DNA from: CAWJNF01 sp963844235
GTDB lineage: Bacteria; Actinomycetota; Thermoleophilia; Gaiellales; Gaiellaceae
Length of the DNA stretch: 64,000 nucleotides
Assembly: GCA_963844235.1 (NCBI GenBank)
Contig: CAWJNF010000003.1
Coordinates: 62,001-126,000, forward strand
Direction: 5' to 3'
Shown: one piece after another, positions 53,097 through 61,783 of the stretch
Layout of the letters: every line of letters begins with the position of its first letter
Position numbering within the stretch: position 1 is the first letter of the stretch
The notes under the pieces: model-generated
Seen by the model: only the letters and a program-made list of their open reading frames with translations
Databases searched by the model: none
Told to the model about the DNA's origin: nothing
Position numbers and translations under genes: made by a program

Positions 53097-54401
53097 ATGA
53101 GCGACGCCATCCTGCAAGCCGTCGAGGAGCGCCGTGACGAGCTCGTCGCGCTCGTGCAGGAGCTCGTCTCGCACCGCTCCGAGAACCCGAAGCTGCTGAT
53201 CGGCGCCGAGGTGCAGGAGGCAGGGCGGGAGCAGGAGGCTGCCTGCCAGTCCGCGGTCGCCGGCCGGCTCGCCGCCCTCGGCGCCGAGGTCGACCGCTTC
53301 GAGGCGCTTCCGGGCCGCGAGGACGTGGTGGGAACGATCCGCGGCGTGGGCGGCGGCCGCTCCCTGATCCTGAACGGGCACGTCGACGTCGTGCCGGCGG
53401 GGGACGCCGCCGCGTGGCCGCGAGATCCCTGGGGCGGCGAGGTCGCCGACGGGAAGCTGTGGGGCCGCGGCAGCTGCGACATGAAGGGCGGCCTGGCCGC
53501 CGGCATCGTCGCCCTGCGCGCACTCAGGGAGGCCGGCGTCCGCCTCCGCGGCGACGTCGTCTTCCAGTCCGTGGTCGACGAGGAGACGGGTGGCCCCGGC
53601 ACGGACGCGGCGCTCGAGCGCGGTCATCGCGCCGACGCCGCGATCGTCCTCGAGCCGACGTCCCGCGCCGTGATGCCGGTCGAGGGCGGCGTCATGTGGC
53701 TGCGCGTCGTCGTCCGGGGCGTCTCCGGGCACTCCGCCGTCCGCTATCGCTCCGTCCATGCCGGAGGGCAGGGAACGGCGGTCAACGCTATCGAGAAGGC
53801 CGTGAAGATCCTCGTCGCCGTTCAGGAGCTCGAGCGCCACTGGGGCAACACGAAGGTGCACCCGCTCATGCCGAAGGGGATCACCACGATCAATCCGGGC
53901 GTTGTCGCCGGCGGGTCCGCCGGAGGCGCGGACGGGATGCCGAACTCGATGGCCGCGTACTCGACGATGCCCGACTACTGCGCGCTCGGGCTGAGTCTCA
54001 AGTTCCTGCCCGACGAGCGCGTCGAGGACGTCCGACACGACTTCGAGGATTACGTCCGCCGGGTCGCCGACGCCGACCCCTGGCTCCGCGAGCATCCGCC
54101 CGAGATCGAGTGGAGCATCGGCGGCGTGACGTTTCCCCCGTCCGAGCTCGCGCTCGACCACCCGCTCGCGATCGCTGTGGCCGACGCGCACCGGGCCGCG
54201 ATCGGCGAGCCCGAGTGGCGCGGCTTCGAGGCCGTCTCCGACCTCGCCTGGATTGCGCGGGCGGGCATCCCGGGGCTCCTCTACGGCCCGGGCGACGCCA
54301 TGCACGCGCATTCGTCCGCCGAGTACGTCGAGGTCGACGATCTGGTCGACTCGGCGAAGGTCGTGGCTCTTGCGCTCGCCGGCTGGTGCGGGACCGCGTA
54401 G
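53097..54401 (+). CDS. M20-family amidohydrolase (ArgE/DapE/succinyl-diaminopimelate type)
   Basis: ATG 53097 after GGTGGGGGAA, 15 bases beyond the DSD1 stop; 434 residues. ILNGHVDVVPAGD (His, Asp), GRGSCDMKGG (Asp), VVDEETGGPG (Glu, Glu), IVLEPTS (Glu) and DAMHAHSSAEYV (His) are the five zinc/catalytic positions. It likely releases amino acids from N-acyl or N-carbamoyl forms for the enzyme upstream. Intact; different from the tandem M20 pair at 30-32.8 kb. Confidence 0.9.
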   Translation: MSDAILQAVEERRDELVALVQELVSHRSENPKLLIGAEVQEAGREQEAACQSAVAGRLAALGAEVDRFEALPGREDVVGTIRGVGGGRSLILNGHVDVVPAGDAAAWPRDPWGGEVADGKLWGRGSCDMKGGLAAGIVALRALREAGVRLRGDVVFQSVVDEETGGPGTDAALERGHRADAAIVLEPTSRAVMPVEGGVMWLRVVVRGVSGHSAVRYRSVHAGGQGTAVNAIEKAVKILVAVQELERHWGNTKVHPLMPKGITTINPGVVAGGSAGGADGMPNSMAAYSTMPDYCALGLSLKFLPDERVEDVRHDFEDYVRRVADADPWLREHPPEIEWSIGGVTFPPSELALDHPLAIAVADAHRAAIGEPEWRGFEAVSDLAWIARAGIPGLLYGPGDAMHAHSSAEYVEVDDLVDSAKVVALALAGWCGTA

Positions 54402-54445
54402 GTATGCGGCCAGCGCGTACGGATCGTTAGCGACAAGCTCGACGC

Positions 54446-55228
54446 CTAGCGACGAACGACCCCGCCGGTGACGCCGAGGGTGTGTCCCGTGACGTAGGCC
54501 GCGTCGCCCGACGCGAGGAAGGCGACAGCTCCCGCGATGTCGGCAGGCTCGCCATGGCGGTGCAACGGCACCCGGTCCACGATCGCGAGCCGCGCCTCCT
54601 CGAACGTCGTACCGGCCTGCTCGGCCCACACGTGGATTCCGTCCCATTGCATGTCGCTGCGGACGTAGCCGGGCGCGACGCTGTTCACGCGCACCCCGTA
54701 CGGAGCGAGCTCGAGCGCGAGCGTCTGCGTCAGCGCGATCACCCCCGCCTTGGTCGCCGAGTACGGCCCGGTGCCCGGAAACGGCTCCTGACCGAAGATC
54801 GAGCTGATCGTGACGATCGAGCCCGAACCCGCCTCGCGCATGTGGCGGCCTGCCGCTCGACACGTCAGGTATGCGCCGCGGAGGTTGACGGCGACGACGG
54901 CGTCGAAGCCGTCCGGGGCGACGTCAACGAGATCCTTCAGCTCGCCGCCGATGCCGGCGTTGGCCACGGCAAGATCGAGCCGACCGAACGCCGCGACGGC
55001 TCGAGCCACGGCAGCGTCGATATCGTTCTCGACCGAGACGTCACCGACCATCGCAACGACCCGCCCCTCCGGTGGCCCGTTCTCGGCGCGGATCGCCTCC
55101 GCCACGCCGGCGACGCTCTCCTTGAGATCGAAGAGAAGCACCGACCAGCCGTCTGCGGCGAGCCGCCGGGCGATCCCCTCGCCGATCCCGCCGGCCGCGC
55201 CTGTGACGATCGCCGCGCGGGCGGTCAC
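54446..55228 (-). CDS. SDR family oxidoreductase
   Basis: GTG 55228 overlaps the deacetylase stop (GTGA). 260 residues: TGAAGGIG, GDVSVEND, NAGIGG, SSIFGQE (Ser), YSATKAGV (Tyr, Lys), VAPGYVRSDM and ASGDAAYVTGHTLGVTGG. Last gene of the 60.8-54.4 kb operon. Substrate unknown. Confidence 0.89.
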   Translation of the reverse strand: MTARAAIVTGAAGGIGEGIARRLAADGWSVLLFDLKESVAGVAEAIRAENGPPEGRVVAMVGDVSVENDIDAAVARAVAAFGRLDLAVANAGIGGELKDLVDVAPDGFDAVVAVNLRGAYLTCRAAGRHMREAGSGSIVTISSIFGQEPFPGTGPYSATKAGVIALTQTLALELAPYGVRVNSVAPGYVRSDMQWDGIHVWAEQAGTTFEEARLAIVDRVPLHRHGEPADIAGAVAFLASGDAAYVTGHTLGVTGGVVRR

Positions 55229-56031
55229 GCAAGCTCCCGGTCTGCATGAGCAGCGATCTCGTCGCAGGTCGTCACCCAGACGTCGCCGAGCGAAAGCGTG
55301 TGGTCGATCAGCCGGTCGAGCATCGCGATCCGTGACGGCCTCCCGATCACCTGCGGGTGCATGGTGAGGACGAAGCTGCCTCCGAGCCGGCGGATGCCCT
55401 CGAGCTCCTCCGTCCAGATCTCCTCGACCTCGGACGTGCCGCGGATCGTGCGCGCAGCGTCCTGCGCCGCCCAGGCGAAGTGCGGCCAGTCGTCGAGGAG
55501 CCACTGGATCGGCAGCTCCACGATCCGCCGACCCGGATGGCGGTACGGACGGAGGTCGTCCATGAACTGGCTCGAGTAGCGAAGGCCCTTCGCCTCCAGC
55601 AGGTCGAGGGTATCGGGGCTGACGTCCCAGGAGGGAGATCGGTAGCCGGTCACCGTGCCACCGGCCCTGGTGAGGAGCTCGTAGGCACGGTCGAGCTCGG
55701 CCGCCTCCTCGCTACGGCTCAGGTCGGCCGGGGAGGTATGCGTATGACCGTGCAGCGCCAGCTCGTGACCTTCCTCGACGATCGCCGCGACGGTCTCCGG
55801 GTAGAGCTCCACGTTGACCCCCGGCACGAAGAACGTCCCGCGGACGCTCTTGCGTCGCAGCACGTCGAGAATCAGCGGTACGCCGACCCGCGGCCCGTAC
55901 CGGGCCAACGAGAGCAGGCCGGGACGGTTGGCGTTCTCGGGGTCCATGGCAAGCCACGGGGACTCGGCGTCGACATCGAACGTGAACGACGCGGCCGCGC
56001 GCTTACCAGTCGGCCAGCCCGGAACGGTCAT
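55225..56031 (-). CDS. Polysaccharide-deacetylase-family (NodB/PuuE-like) hydrolase
   Basis: ATG 56031 shares one base with the preceding stop (TGATG). 268 residues. NodB motifs: FTFDVDAES (Asp-Asp type), HGHTHTSP (His-x3-His), RSPSWDVSP (Arg, Trp) and LTMHPQVIGRP (His). Similarity to allantoinase/PuuE-type members (HPQVIGRPSRI, then VTTCDEIAAH) suggests hydrolysis of a C-N bond in a small cyclic amide or ureide rather than a polysaccharide. No signal peptide, which supports a cytosolic metabolic role. Confidence 0.83.
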   Translation of the reverse strand: MTVPGWPTGKRAAASFTFDVDAESPWLAMDPENANRPGLLSLARYGPRVGVPLILDVLRRKSVRGTFFVPGVNVELYPETVAAIVEEGHELALHGHTHTSPADLSRSEEAAELDRAYELLTRAGGTVTGYRSPSWDVSPDTLDLLEAKGLRYSSQFMDDLRPYRHPGRRIVELPIQWLLDDWPHFAWAAQDAARTIRGTSEVEEIWTEELEGIRRLGGSFVLTMHPQVIGRPSRIAMLDRLIDHTLSLGDVWVTTCDEIAAHADRELA

Positions 56032-57068
56032 CAGGCGCCGACGAGCGTCTCGAGCGGCACCTTGACCGGCTGGCCTCCCTTCGCGGCCGACTCGTCCATG
56101 GCGAAGCACACCGCCATCGACTTCCAGGAGTCATGGATCGAGGCGTGCGACTCGACGTCGTTCTCGATGCACTCCATGAAGTGGTCGATCTCCTCCTTGA
56201 ACGGGTGGTGGGTGACCTCGGCCGAGTCCGGCACGATCGTGGGGAACTTCCAGTAGCCGAGGCTGCCGGGGTAGTGCTTCGAGGAGTAGACCTCGTTGTT
56301 GATGATCGTGCCCTCCGTCCCCATGAGCTTGCAGTTGAAGATGTACGGCGTGTCGGCGTCGAGGACGGTCGAGAGCTTGCCGGGGGCGCCGCTCGCGAAC
56401 TTGAGGGACGCGACGATGCTCGGGTCGTACTCGAAGTCCTGATTGATGCGCTTCGGTCCCGAATACGCGGCCACCTCGACGATCTCACCGCCGAGGAAAC
56501 GCAGGATGTCGACCGCGTGGCAGCCGCCGCAGACCACGGCGCTGCCGGAAACCTCCTTCTTCACGAACGAGGGATAGCCGGGGTAGGCCGTCTTGAACGG
56601 GTGCCAGTAGTCGGCCTCGCCGTAGATGAGGTCGCCGAGGACGCCGTCCGCGATGAGCTGCTGGACGGTAAGGAACTGCGGGTTCCAGCGCAGCACGAAG
56701 CTCGTCACGGTCTTCACACCCGCCCTGGCGACCGCGTCGCGGATCGCGAGCGAGTCGTCGAGCGAGAGCCCGACCGGCTTCTCGACCACGATGTGGCGAC
56801 CGGTCTCGGCGGCGCGGACGCAGTGCTCGCGACGCGAGTCCGGGTGCGTGCACGATGCGATGATGCCGATGCGCTCGTCGTCGAAGAGCTCGTCGACGGA
56901 CCCGTACTCGCGCGCCTCCACGCCGTGGTCGGCGAGCAGCGCGGCGCCCTTGCCGGACGTTCGGTTGTAGACGCCCACGATCTCCGTCAGCGGGTGGTCC
57001 CGGAACACCTTCACGTACTCGCCCGCGACCCAGCCCGTGCCGATGATTCCCACTCCGTACTTGGCCAT
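56031..57068 (-). CDS. Gfo/Idh/MocA family oxidoreductase
   Basis: 345 residues, ATG 57068 after a GGAGGA run. GVGIIGTGWVAGEYVKVF (NAD loop), GIIASCTHPDS, VVEKPVGLSLDD (EKP), GSAVVCGGCHAVDILRFLG (active-site His in GGCHAVD). Lies between RidA (18 bases upstream) and the deacetylase. Typical of catabolic sugar or inositol clusters. Confidence 0.9.
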   Translation of the reverse strand: MAKYGVGIIGTGWVAGEYVKVFRDHPLTEIVGVYNRTSGKGAALLADHGVEAREYGSVDELFDDERIGIIASCTHPDSRREHCVRAAETGRHIVVEKPVGLSLDDSLAIRDAVARAGVKTVTSFVLRWNPQFLTVQQLIADGVLGDLIYGEADYWHPFKTAYPGYPSFVKKEVSGSAVVCGGCHAVDILRFLGGEIVEVAAYSGPKRINQDFEYDPSIVASLKFASGAPGKLSTVLDADTPYIFNCKLMGTEGTIINNEVYSSKHYPGSLGYWKFPTIVPDSAEVTHHPFKEEIDHFMECIENDVESHASIHDSWKSMAVCFAMDESAAKGGQPVKVPLETLVGA

Positions 57069-57086
57069 GTCTTCCTCCTCGTCCTT

Positions 57087-57467
57087 CTACGAGCCGGTAT
57101 AGGCGACGACGTCGATCTCGACCATGATCCCCGGAAGCACGCTCTGGACGGTCGTCCGCGTCGGCTTCGGGTCGGGGAAGTGCAGTGCGTAGACCGTGTT
57201 GAACGCCGCGAAGTCGCCGATGTCCGCAAGGTGGACGGTCGCCTTGACGACGTCGGCCATCGAGGCTCCCGCGGCCTCGAGCACCGCCCGGACGTTCTCG
57301 AGCGTCCGCGTCACCTGTTCCTCGATGGTCTCCCCGACGATGGCCCCCGTGGCCGGGTCGAGCGGGCCCTGGCCGGAGACGTAGACGAAGTCCCCCGCCC
57401 TGATCCCCTGCGAGTAGGCGCCGGCCGGCGCCGCGCCGCTCGTCGTCGTGATCTGCTGCTTGGCCAA
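57087..57467 (-). CDS. ridA: RidA family enamine/imine deaminase
   Basis: TTG start 57467 with GGAGGAG seven bases upstream; 126 residues. GAYSQGI, VSGQGPLDPATG, RTLENVRAVLEAAG, ATVHLADI, KPTRTTVQS (conserved Arg104) and MVEIDVVAY (Glu117). RidA hydrolyses reactive 2-aminoacrylate and other enamines produced by PLP dehydratases. It fits the D-serine/D-threonine dehydratase about 5 kb away. Part of a leftward operon. Confidence 0.92.
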   Translation of the reverse strand: MAKQQITTTSGAAPAGAYSQGIRAGDFVYVSGQGPLDPATGAIVGETIEEQVTRTLENVRAVLEAAGASMADVVKATVHLADIGDFAAFNTVYALHFPDPKPTRTTVQSVLPGIMVEIDVVAYTGS

Positions 57468-57499
57468 TGTGCGTCTCCTCCGTTCGTCGATGTCCAGGG

Positions 57500-58162
57500 T
57501 CAGAGGATGCCGTGCTCCCGGAACACCTGCCTGATGCTCGCGCCAGCCCGCAACACGTCCCGGACCATGTTCTCGCCTTCCACCTTGGCGAGAGCCCTGT
57601 CGACGACCTCCTGCTCGACCCCGCGCGGGACCGCCACGCAGCCGTCGACGTCGCCGACGACGAGGTCGCCGTCCTCGACGTGCACCCCGCCGCACTCGAT
57701 CGGCACGCGGATCGCCATCACGTCGAGGCGTCCCTTCGAGTCGGCCGGCGAGTAGCCGCGGACGAAGACGGGAAACGGGATGTCCGCAATGCCCCACGCG
57801 TCGCGCGTGAGCCCGTCGATGATCGCGCCCCGGCCGCCCCGAGCCTTCGTGTGGGTCGACAGCAGCTCTCCCCACATCGCGGCCCGCAGGGAGCCCTGCG
57901 TGGTGCAGACGACGACCTCGCCCGGCTCGATCGAGTCGAGCAGCTCGAGCTCGAGCTTGAACGGCTCGTCGGGCACCTCGTAGACCTCGCATGCCAGCAT
58001 CGTGGCCGCACGGCCGACGAGCTTCGCGCCGCCCCCGAGCGGCCTGATGTCGTGGCTCATGACCTGGTTGCGGTGCCCCAGGTCGTCCATCACGTCTGCG
58101 AGGACGGACGTGTAGAGCATCGACTCGACGAGCTCGTAGTACGCCTCGGAGTTTGTGTCCAT
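57500..58162 (-). CDS. RraA/HMG-aldolase family protein
   Basis: ATG 58162 after GGAGG, sharing one base with the Gfo stop (TGATG). 220 residues. TSVLADVMDDLGHR, GPxGGGAKLVGRAATM-like block, GAIIDGLTRD (Arg120-Asp121) and VVGDVDGCVAVPRGV are family signatures of the 4-hydroxy-4-methyl-2-oxoglutarate/4-carboxy-4-hydroxy-2-oxoadipate aldolases and RraA. Within a catabolic operon an oxoacid aldolase or decarboxylase is more likely than an RNase inhibitor. Confidence 0.87.
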   Translation of the reverse strand: MDTNSEAYYELVESMLYTSVLADVMDDLGHRNQVMSHDIRPLGGGAKLVGRAATMLACEVYEVPDEPFKLELELLDSIEPGEVVVCTTQGSLRAAMWGELLSTHTKARGGRGAIIDGLTRDAWGIADIPFPVFVRGYSPADSKGRLDVMAIRVPIECGGVHVEDGDLVVGDVDGCVAVPRGVEQEVVDRALAKVEGENMVRDVLRAGASIRQVFREHGIL

Positions 58163-59289
58163 CACACCTCCATCGGTTGGCGCTCCGCGACGGAGCGCTT
58201 GAGCGCCTGCTCGATGCGGATCGCGGCGATGCCGTCGGCGATGTCGCACGAGGGGCGGCTCCGGTCGCGCGCACATTCGACGAAGTGGCGGACCTCACCG
58301 GCGAAGCCGTGCAGATGCCGCGGGTCGACCGCGTCGCCGGGAAGCTGGTCGTTCGGCTCCCACAGCTCGGGGCCGCCGCCGCCGACATGCGCGGTCACCG
58401 TCCGCCAGCCGTCGACCGCCACGGAGCTCTGCCGGCCCGTGACGACGACGCGCTCGTTCAGCCGCTCGAGGCAGTTGAGCTGGAGCGTTCCGACGGCGCC
58501 GCTCGCGAAGCCGAGGACGCATGCCCACGCCTCCTCCTGCGCCGGCTCCTGGCCCTCGGCCAGCCTCCACATGTCCCGCCAGGCGGAGCCGACAACGGGC
58601 AGCTCGAGACGGCTCGCCCGCCACTCGGGCGTGTCGCCCTCGGCCCGGCTGATCCGGGTCGCGAAGACCCAGGAGATCTCGCCCATGAAGAACCGGGCCA
58701 GGTCGAGATGGTGGCAGCCGAAGCCGTTCAGGAAGTCGTAGACGGCGCGCGGCGGATAGACGCCGAACGTCCAGCGCGCCTCGTAGGCGGACGGCGGTCC
58801 GAAGTCCGGCCGTGAGGCGATCTCGCGCGCCCGCAGGTAGGGCTCCGAGAAGCGCTTCATGAACCCGACCATGACGTGGCGGCCGCAGCGCTCGGCCACG
58901 TCCTGCATCGCCTGACAGTCCTCGAGCGTCTCGGCAGGGGGCTTCTCCACGAAGACGTCGAGCCCGGCCTCGAGGCACGCGATCGCGACGGCCGGCTGAA
59001 GTCGCGGGTGCATCGCCACGAGGACGCAGTCGAGGCGGGCGCGCTCGAGCATGTCGCGGTAGTCCGCGTAGACCTCGGGAATGCCGAAGTCGCGAGCGCA
59101 TCGCCCGGCGCGATCCTCGTCGACATCGCAGCAGGCGACGAGCTCGCCGATCTCGCCCCCTTCGGCGAGCTCACCGATCGCAGCACCTGTCTCGGGCGGG
59201 TTCGAGACGGCGAGGCGGAAGCTCGGGTACAGGTTCTGGGTCGCGTGGCTGCCGCAGCCGATGAAGCCGATCCGGACGAGCTCACTCAC
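58162..59289 (-). CDS. Gfo/Idh/MocA family oxidoreductase
   Basis: GTG 59289, 375 residues. IGFIGCGSHATQNLYPSF (NAD loop), DCVLVAMHPRLQ, VFVEKPPAETLEDC (EKP), FLNGFGCHHLDLARFFMG (active-site His-His-x-Asp). A CCDVDE motif precedes the second strand. It starts 12 bases after the FGGY stop. Substrate unknown. Confidence 0.9.
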   Translation of the reverse strand: MSELVRIGFIGCGSHATQNLYPSFRLAVSNPPETGAAIGELAEGGEIGELVACCDVDEDRAGRCARDFGIPEVYADYRDMLERARLDCVLVAMHPRLQPAVAIACLEAGLDVFVEKPPAETLEDCQAMQDVAERCGRHVMVGFMKRFSEPYLRAREIASRPDFGPPSAYEARWTFGVYPPRAVYDFLNGFGCHHLDLARFFMGEISWVFATRISRAEGDTPEWRASRLELPVVGSAWRDMWRLAEGQEPAQEEAWACVLGFASGAVGTLQLNCLERLNERVVVTGRQSSVAVDGWRTVTAHVGGGGPELWEPNDQLPGDAVDPRHLHGFAGEVRHFVECARDRSRPSCDIADGIAAIRIEQALKRSVAERQPMEV

Positions 59290-59301
59290 GACGCGCTGAT
59301 C

Positions 59302-60777
59302 CTACGCTGCGGGCTGAGCGCCCGCCCGCCCCAGCTCGAGGGGCCGCAGCGCCGGGTACAGCTCGCGATAGACGCCGTAGATGTCCGCGTAGGCGAAATG
59401 GGCTCGCGGGTCCGGCTCGACCGTTTCGGACACGGCCACGAAGCGCTCGATCTCGCCCCAGTCACGGAATGCGCCTGCGCCCATACCGGAGGCGAAGGCC
59501 GCGCCGAGCTCCGAGCCGGCCGCGTCCGAGAGCGCCTCGAGCGGGTACCCGACGACGTCCGCCACGACCTGTTTCCACAGCCGCGAGCGGGCTCCACCGT
59601 TCGTCGTCCGGACACGCGTCGGCCGGTAGCCGAGCTCGGCGAAGACGTCGAGGTGATGCCGGAACCCGAACGCCGTCGCCTCGAGGACGGCGCGGAAGAG
59701 GTGGCCGCGCGTGTGGTCGAGCCGCAGCCCGGTGAAGGCGCCACGCGCCTCGGGGTCGTTGATCGGCGTCTTCTCTCCGAGCAGGTACGGGAGCGCGATG
59801 ACGCCGCCGGCGCCCGGGCCTACCGTGTCCGCTTCCCTGTCGAGCGTGTCGAGGGACGCGCCGCCCGCCACCTCGCGCTGAAACCAGCGGATAAAGCTCC
59901 CGGACGTGGCCATGCACCCGTTCGGCAGGTAGCGGCCGGGGATCAGGTGGAAGTCGAGGTACAGCCGTTCGTCGACCAGCGGCTCGACGGCCGTCATGAG
60001 GATGTCTCCCGCGCTGCCGAGCTTGATCAGGAGGTCGCCTCGCTCGACGACGCCGGCTGCGAACGCCGAAGCGACGTGGTCGGCCGAGCCCGCGACGACG
60101 GGCGTTCCCGGGCGAAGGCCGGTCTCCGCCGCCGCTTCGGCGGTCACCTCTCCGACCACCTCGTCGGGGCGGCGCGGAGGTGGGAGCCGGGCAGGGTCGA
60201 GACCCGCGGCGGTGCAGATGTCCTCGGCCCAGGCGCCCGTCGCGAGCTCGTAGAGGCCGCTCTCGAGCGCCCAGTTGCGCTCGACGGCTCGATTTCCGGT
60301 CAGCCGTAGGACGACGTAGTCGTAGGAGCCGAGAACGGTGTGGGTCGCCGCCCACACATCCGGCTCGTTGCGGGCGAGCCAGAGCGCGGTCGGCCCGACC
60401 GACTGCTGCGTGACGGGTGAGCCCGTGCGAGGCAGCACCGAGGGGCCGAGGGCAGCGCGCAGCTCCTCGACCTCGCGCGCGGCGCGCGCGTCGTTCTGCT
60501 GGATCGAAGGACGCAGCCGCCGGCCGGCCTCGTCGAGGAGAATGACGGCCGGCACCATGCCGCTGACGCCGATCGCGGCGACATCCGAGACCGGCAGCTC
60601 GCGGCAGAGCGAGCAGACGTTGGCCCACCACTGCTCGGGGTCCTCCTCCGCCCAGCCGGGACGGGGAGAGCGGAGCTCGACAGGGCGTTCGGCCTGAGCG
60701 AGGATCGCGCCGGCCGGATCGACGACCACAGCTTTCGTGGCGCTCGTTCCGACGTCGATGCCGAGGAGGACGCTCAC
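59302..60777 (-). CDS. FGGY-family carbohydrate kinase (xylulokinase-like)
   Basis: GTG 60777, 491 residues. LLGIDVGTSATKAVVVD (first phosphate loop), GWAEEDPEQWW, catalytic Asp in VVAGSADHVASAFAAGV, LIKLGSAGDIL, PYLLGEKTPINDPEARG, and TTNGGARSRLWKQVVADV (adenosine motif). Would phosphorylate a ketose or polyol entering the operon's pathway. First gene of the 60.8-54.4 kb operon, with an inverted repeat about 130 bases upstream. Confidence 0.92.
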   Translation of the reverse strand: MSVLLGIDVGTSATKAVVVDPAGAILAQAERPVELRSPRPGWAEEDPEQWWANVCSLCRELPVSDVAAIGVSGMVPAVILLDEAGRRLRPSIQQNDARAAREVEELRAALGPSVLPRTGSPVTQQSVGPTALWLARNEPDVWAATHTVLGSYDYVVLRLTGNRAVERNWALESGLYELATGAWAEDICTAAGLDPARLPPPRRPDEVVGEVTAEAAAETGLRPGTPVVAGSADHVASAFAAGVVERGDLLIKLGSAGDILMTAVEPLVDERLYLDFHLIPGRYLPNGCMATSGSFIRWFQREVAGGASLDTLDREADTVGPGAGGVIALPYLLGEKTPINDPEARGAFTGLRLDHTRGHLFRAVLEATAFGFRHHLDVFAELGYRPTRVRTTNGGARSRLWKQVVADVVGYPLEALSDAAGSELGAAFASGMGAGAFRDWGEIERFVAVSETVEPDPRAHFAYADIYGVYRELYPALRPLELGRAGAQPAA

Positions 60778-60905
60778 TCGGCCACGCTCGTCCCCGGACA
60801 GACGTCCACATCCCCGCCCAGGGAGGGGGGACCCGCCTCCCCCGGCAATCCTAGTGCGCGAATCCGCACGAGACCGCCACGGACCGTTTCAGATGTGTGT
60901 CGAAC

Positions 60906-60921
60906 CTGTGACAATTCACAG
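60906..60921. promoter_or_regulatory. CTGTGA-CAAT-TCACAG inverted repeat upstream of FGGY operon
   Basis: A perfect 6+6 palindrome with a 4-base spacer in the 158-base gap 60778-60935, in an AT-richer stretch, 129 bases before the FGGY start. It resembles LacI- or CRP-type operators in form, though CRP sites usually have six spacer bases. The same gap also holds GTGCGCGAATCCGCAC near 60854, an imperfect palindrome. Confidence 0.35.
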
Positions 60922-60935
60922 ACAACCACCGCCGC

Positions 60936-61742
60936 TCAGCCGCGCGCCGCAGCCAGGAAACGTTCTACTCGCGCCGGATCGACAGGGTTCCATGTGTAGC
61001 CGTCGACCTTGAGGTCGCTGCCGACGATCACCCCGTCCGCGACCGCGAGGTATTCGCGGACGTTGGTCGACTTCGCGCCCGTGTTGAGCAGCACCGGCAC
61101 GGCCCCGGCCACTGCCTCCTTCGCCTCGCGCACCGCGTCGAGAGACGGCTCGGCGCCTTGCATCGGCCCTGAGACGAGGACGGCGTCGGCGAGGCTCGAG
61201 ACGACGGCGGAGCGCGCCACCTCCCCCACCCCGCGGCGGCCGAGCGGAGACGCGAGCTCCGGCGTGACGTTCATGAGAACGCGGACGTGCTCGGCCCCGA
61301 GCCGCCGTCGCTCGCGCAGCAAGCCGGCCGCGTCCGTGTTCCAGAGGCCCATGTCCGACTCGTAGACGCCTGTTGTGACCTCCCGGATGAACGACGCGCC
61401 CGTGGCGACAGCAACGGCGAGGGCCGCGCCGGCATCCCAGAGGAAATCGACGCCGAAAGGCCGGTCCCGCGGCGCCAGCTCCGTCACAACTCTCGCCAGC
61501 ACCGCCACGCCCTCCGGCCCGGCCTGCAGCGCGTAGGGCCGATCGCCCTCGTTGCAGAACATCACCCCGTCGACATCGGCCCCGAGCAGGATCTCGAGGT
61601 CTGTGCGCACCGCCTCGACGATCCCGTCCACGCCCGCCGGCTCGTCGTAGAGGGGCGTGCCGGGCAACGGCGGCAGATGCGCCATCGCGATCACCGGCTG
61701 CTCGCGCTCGAAGAGCTCGGCGAAGGACGGTGTCCGAGCCAT
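60936..61742 (-). CDS. BtpA/SgcQ family protein
   Basis: 268 residues, ATG 61742. VIAMAHLPPLPGTPLY, ADVDGVMFCNEGDRPY, GVDFLWDAGAALAVA, ATGASFIREVTTGVYESDMGLW, and VLLNTGAKSTNVREYLAVADGVIVGSDLKVDG are the family's conserved blocks. TIM-barrel proteins of the BtpA (photosystem I biogenesis) and SgcQ (carbohydrate operon) family; in heterotrophs they occur in sugar and nucleoside clusters with unknown activity. It lies upstream of the FGGY operon and divergent from CocE. Confidence 0.87.
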   Translation of the reverse strand: MARTPSFAELFEREQPVIAMAHLPPLPGTPLYDEPAGVDGIVEAVRTDLEILLGADVDGVMFCNEGDRPYALQAGPEGVAVLARVVTELAPRDRPFGVDFLWDAGAALAVAVATGASFIREVTTGVYESDMGLWNTDAAGLLRERRRLGAEHVRVLMNVTPELASPLGRRGVGEVARSAVVSSLADAVLVSGPMQGAEPSLDAVREAKEAVAGAVPVLLNTGAKSTNVREYLAVADGVIVGSDLKVDGYTWNPVDPARVERFLAAARG

Positions 61743-61771
61743 CGTCCGCCCGAGCGTAGCGACGACCGCGG

Positions 61772-61777
61772 TAGATT
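61772..61777 (+). promoter_or_regulatory. -10 element (TAGATT) for a leaderless start at 61784
   Basis: TAGATT ends six bases before ATG 61784, the same spacing as the elements at 46759 and 51832. Transcription starting on that ATG would place the short leader frame MDDGKYP at the 5' end of the mRNA. Confidence 0.4.
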
Positions 61778-61783
61778 GCCGCG

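Noticed and set aside
57500..58162. RraA as RNase E inhibitor
   Set aside because: The protein sits in a catabolic operon and carries the Arg-Asp pair used by the aldolase branch; RNA-decay control is not supported by context.
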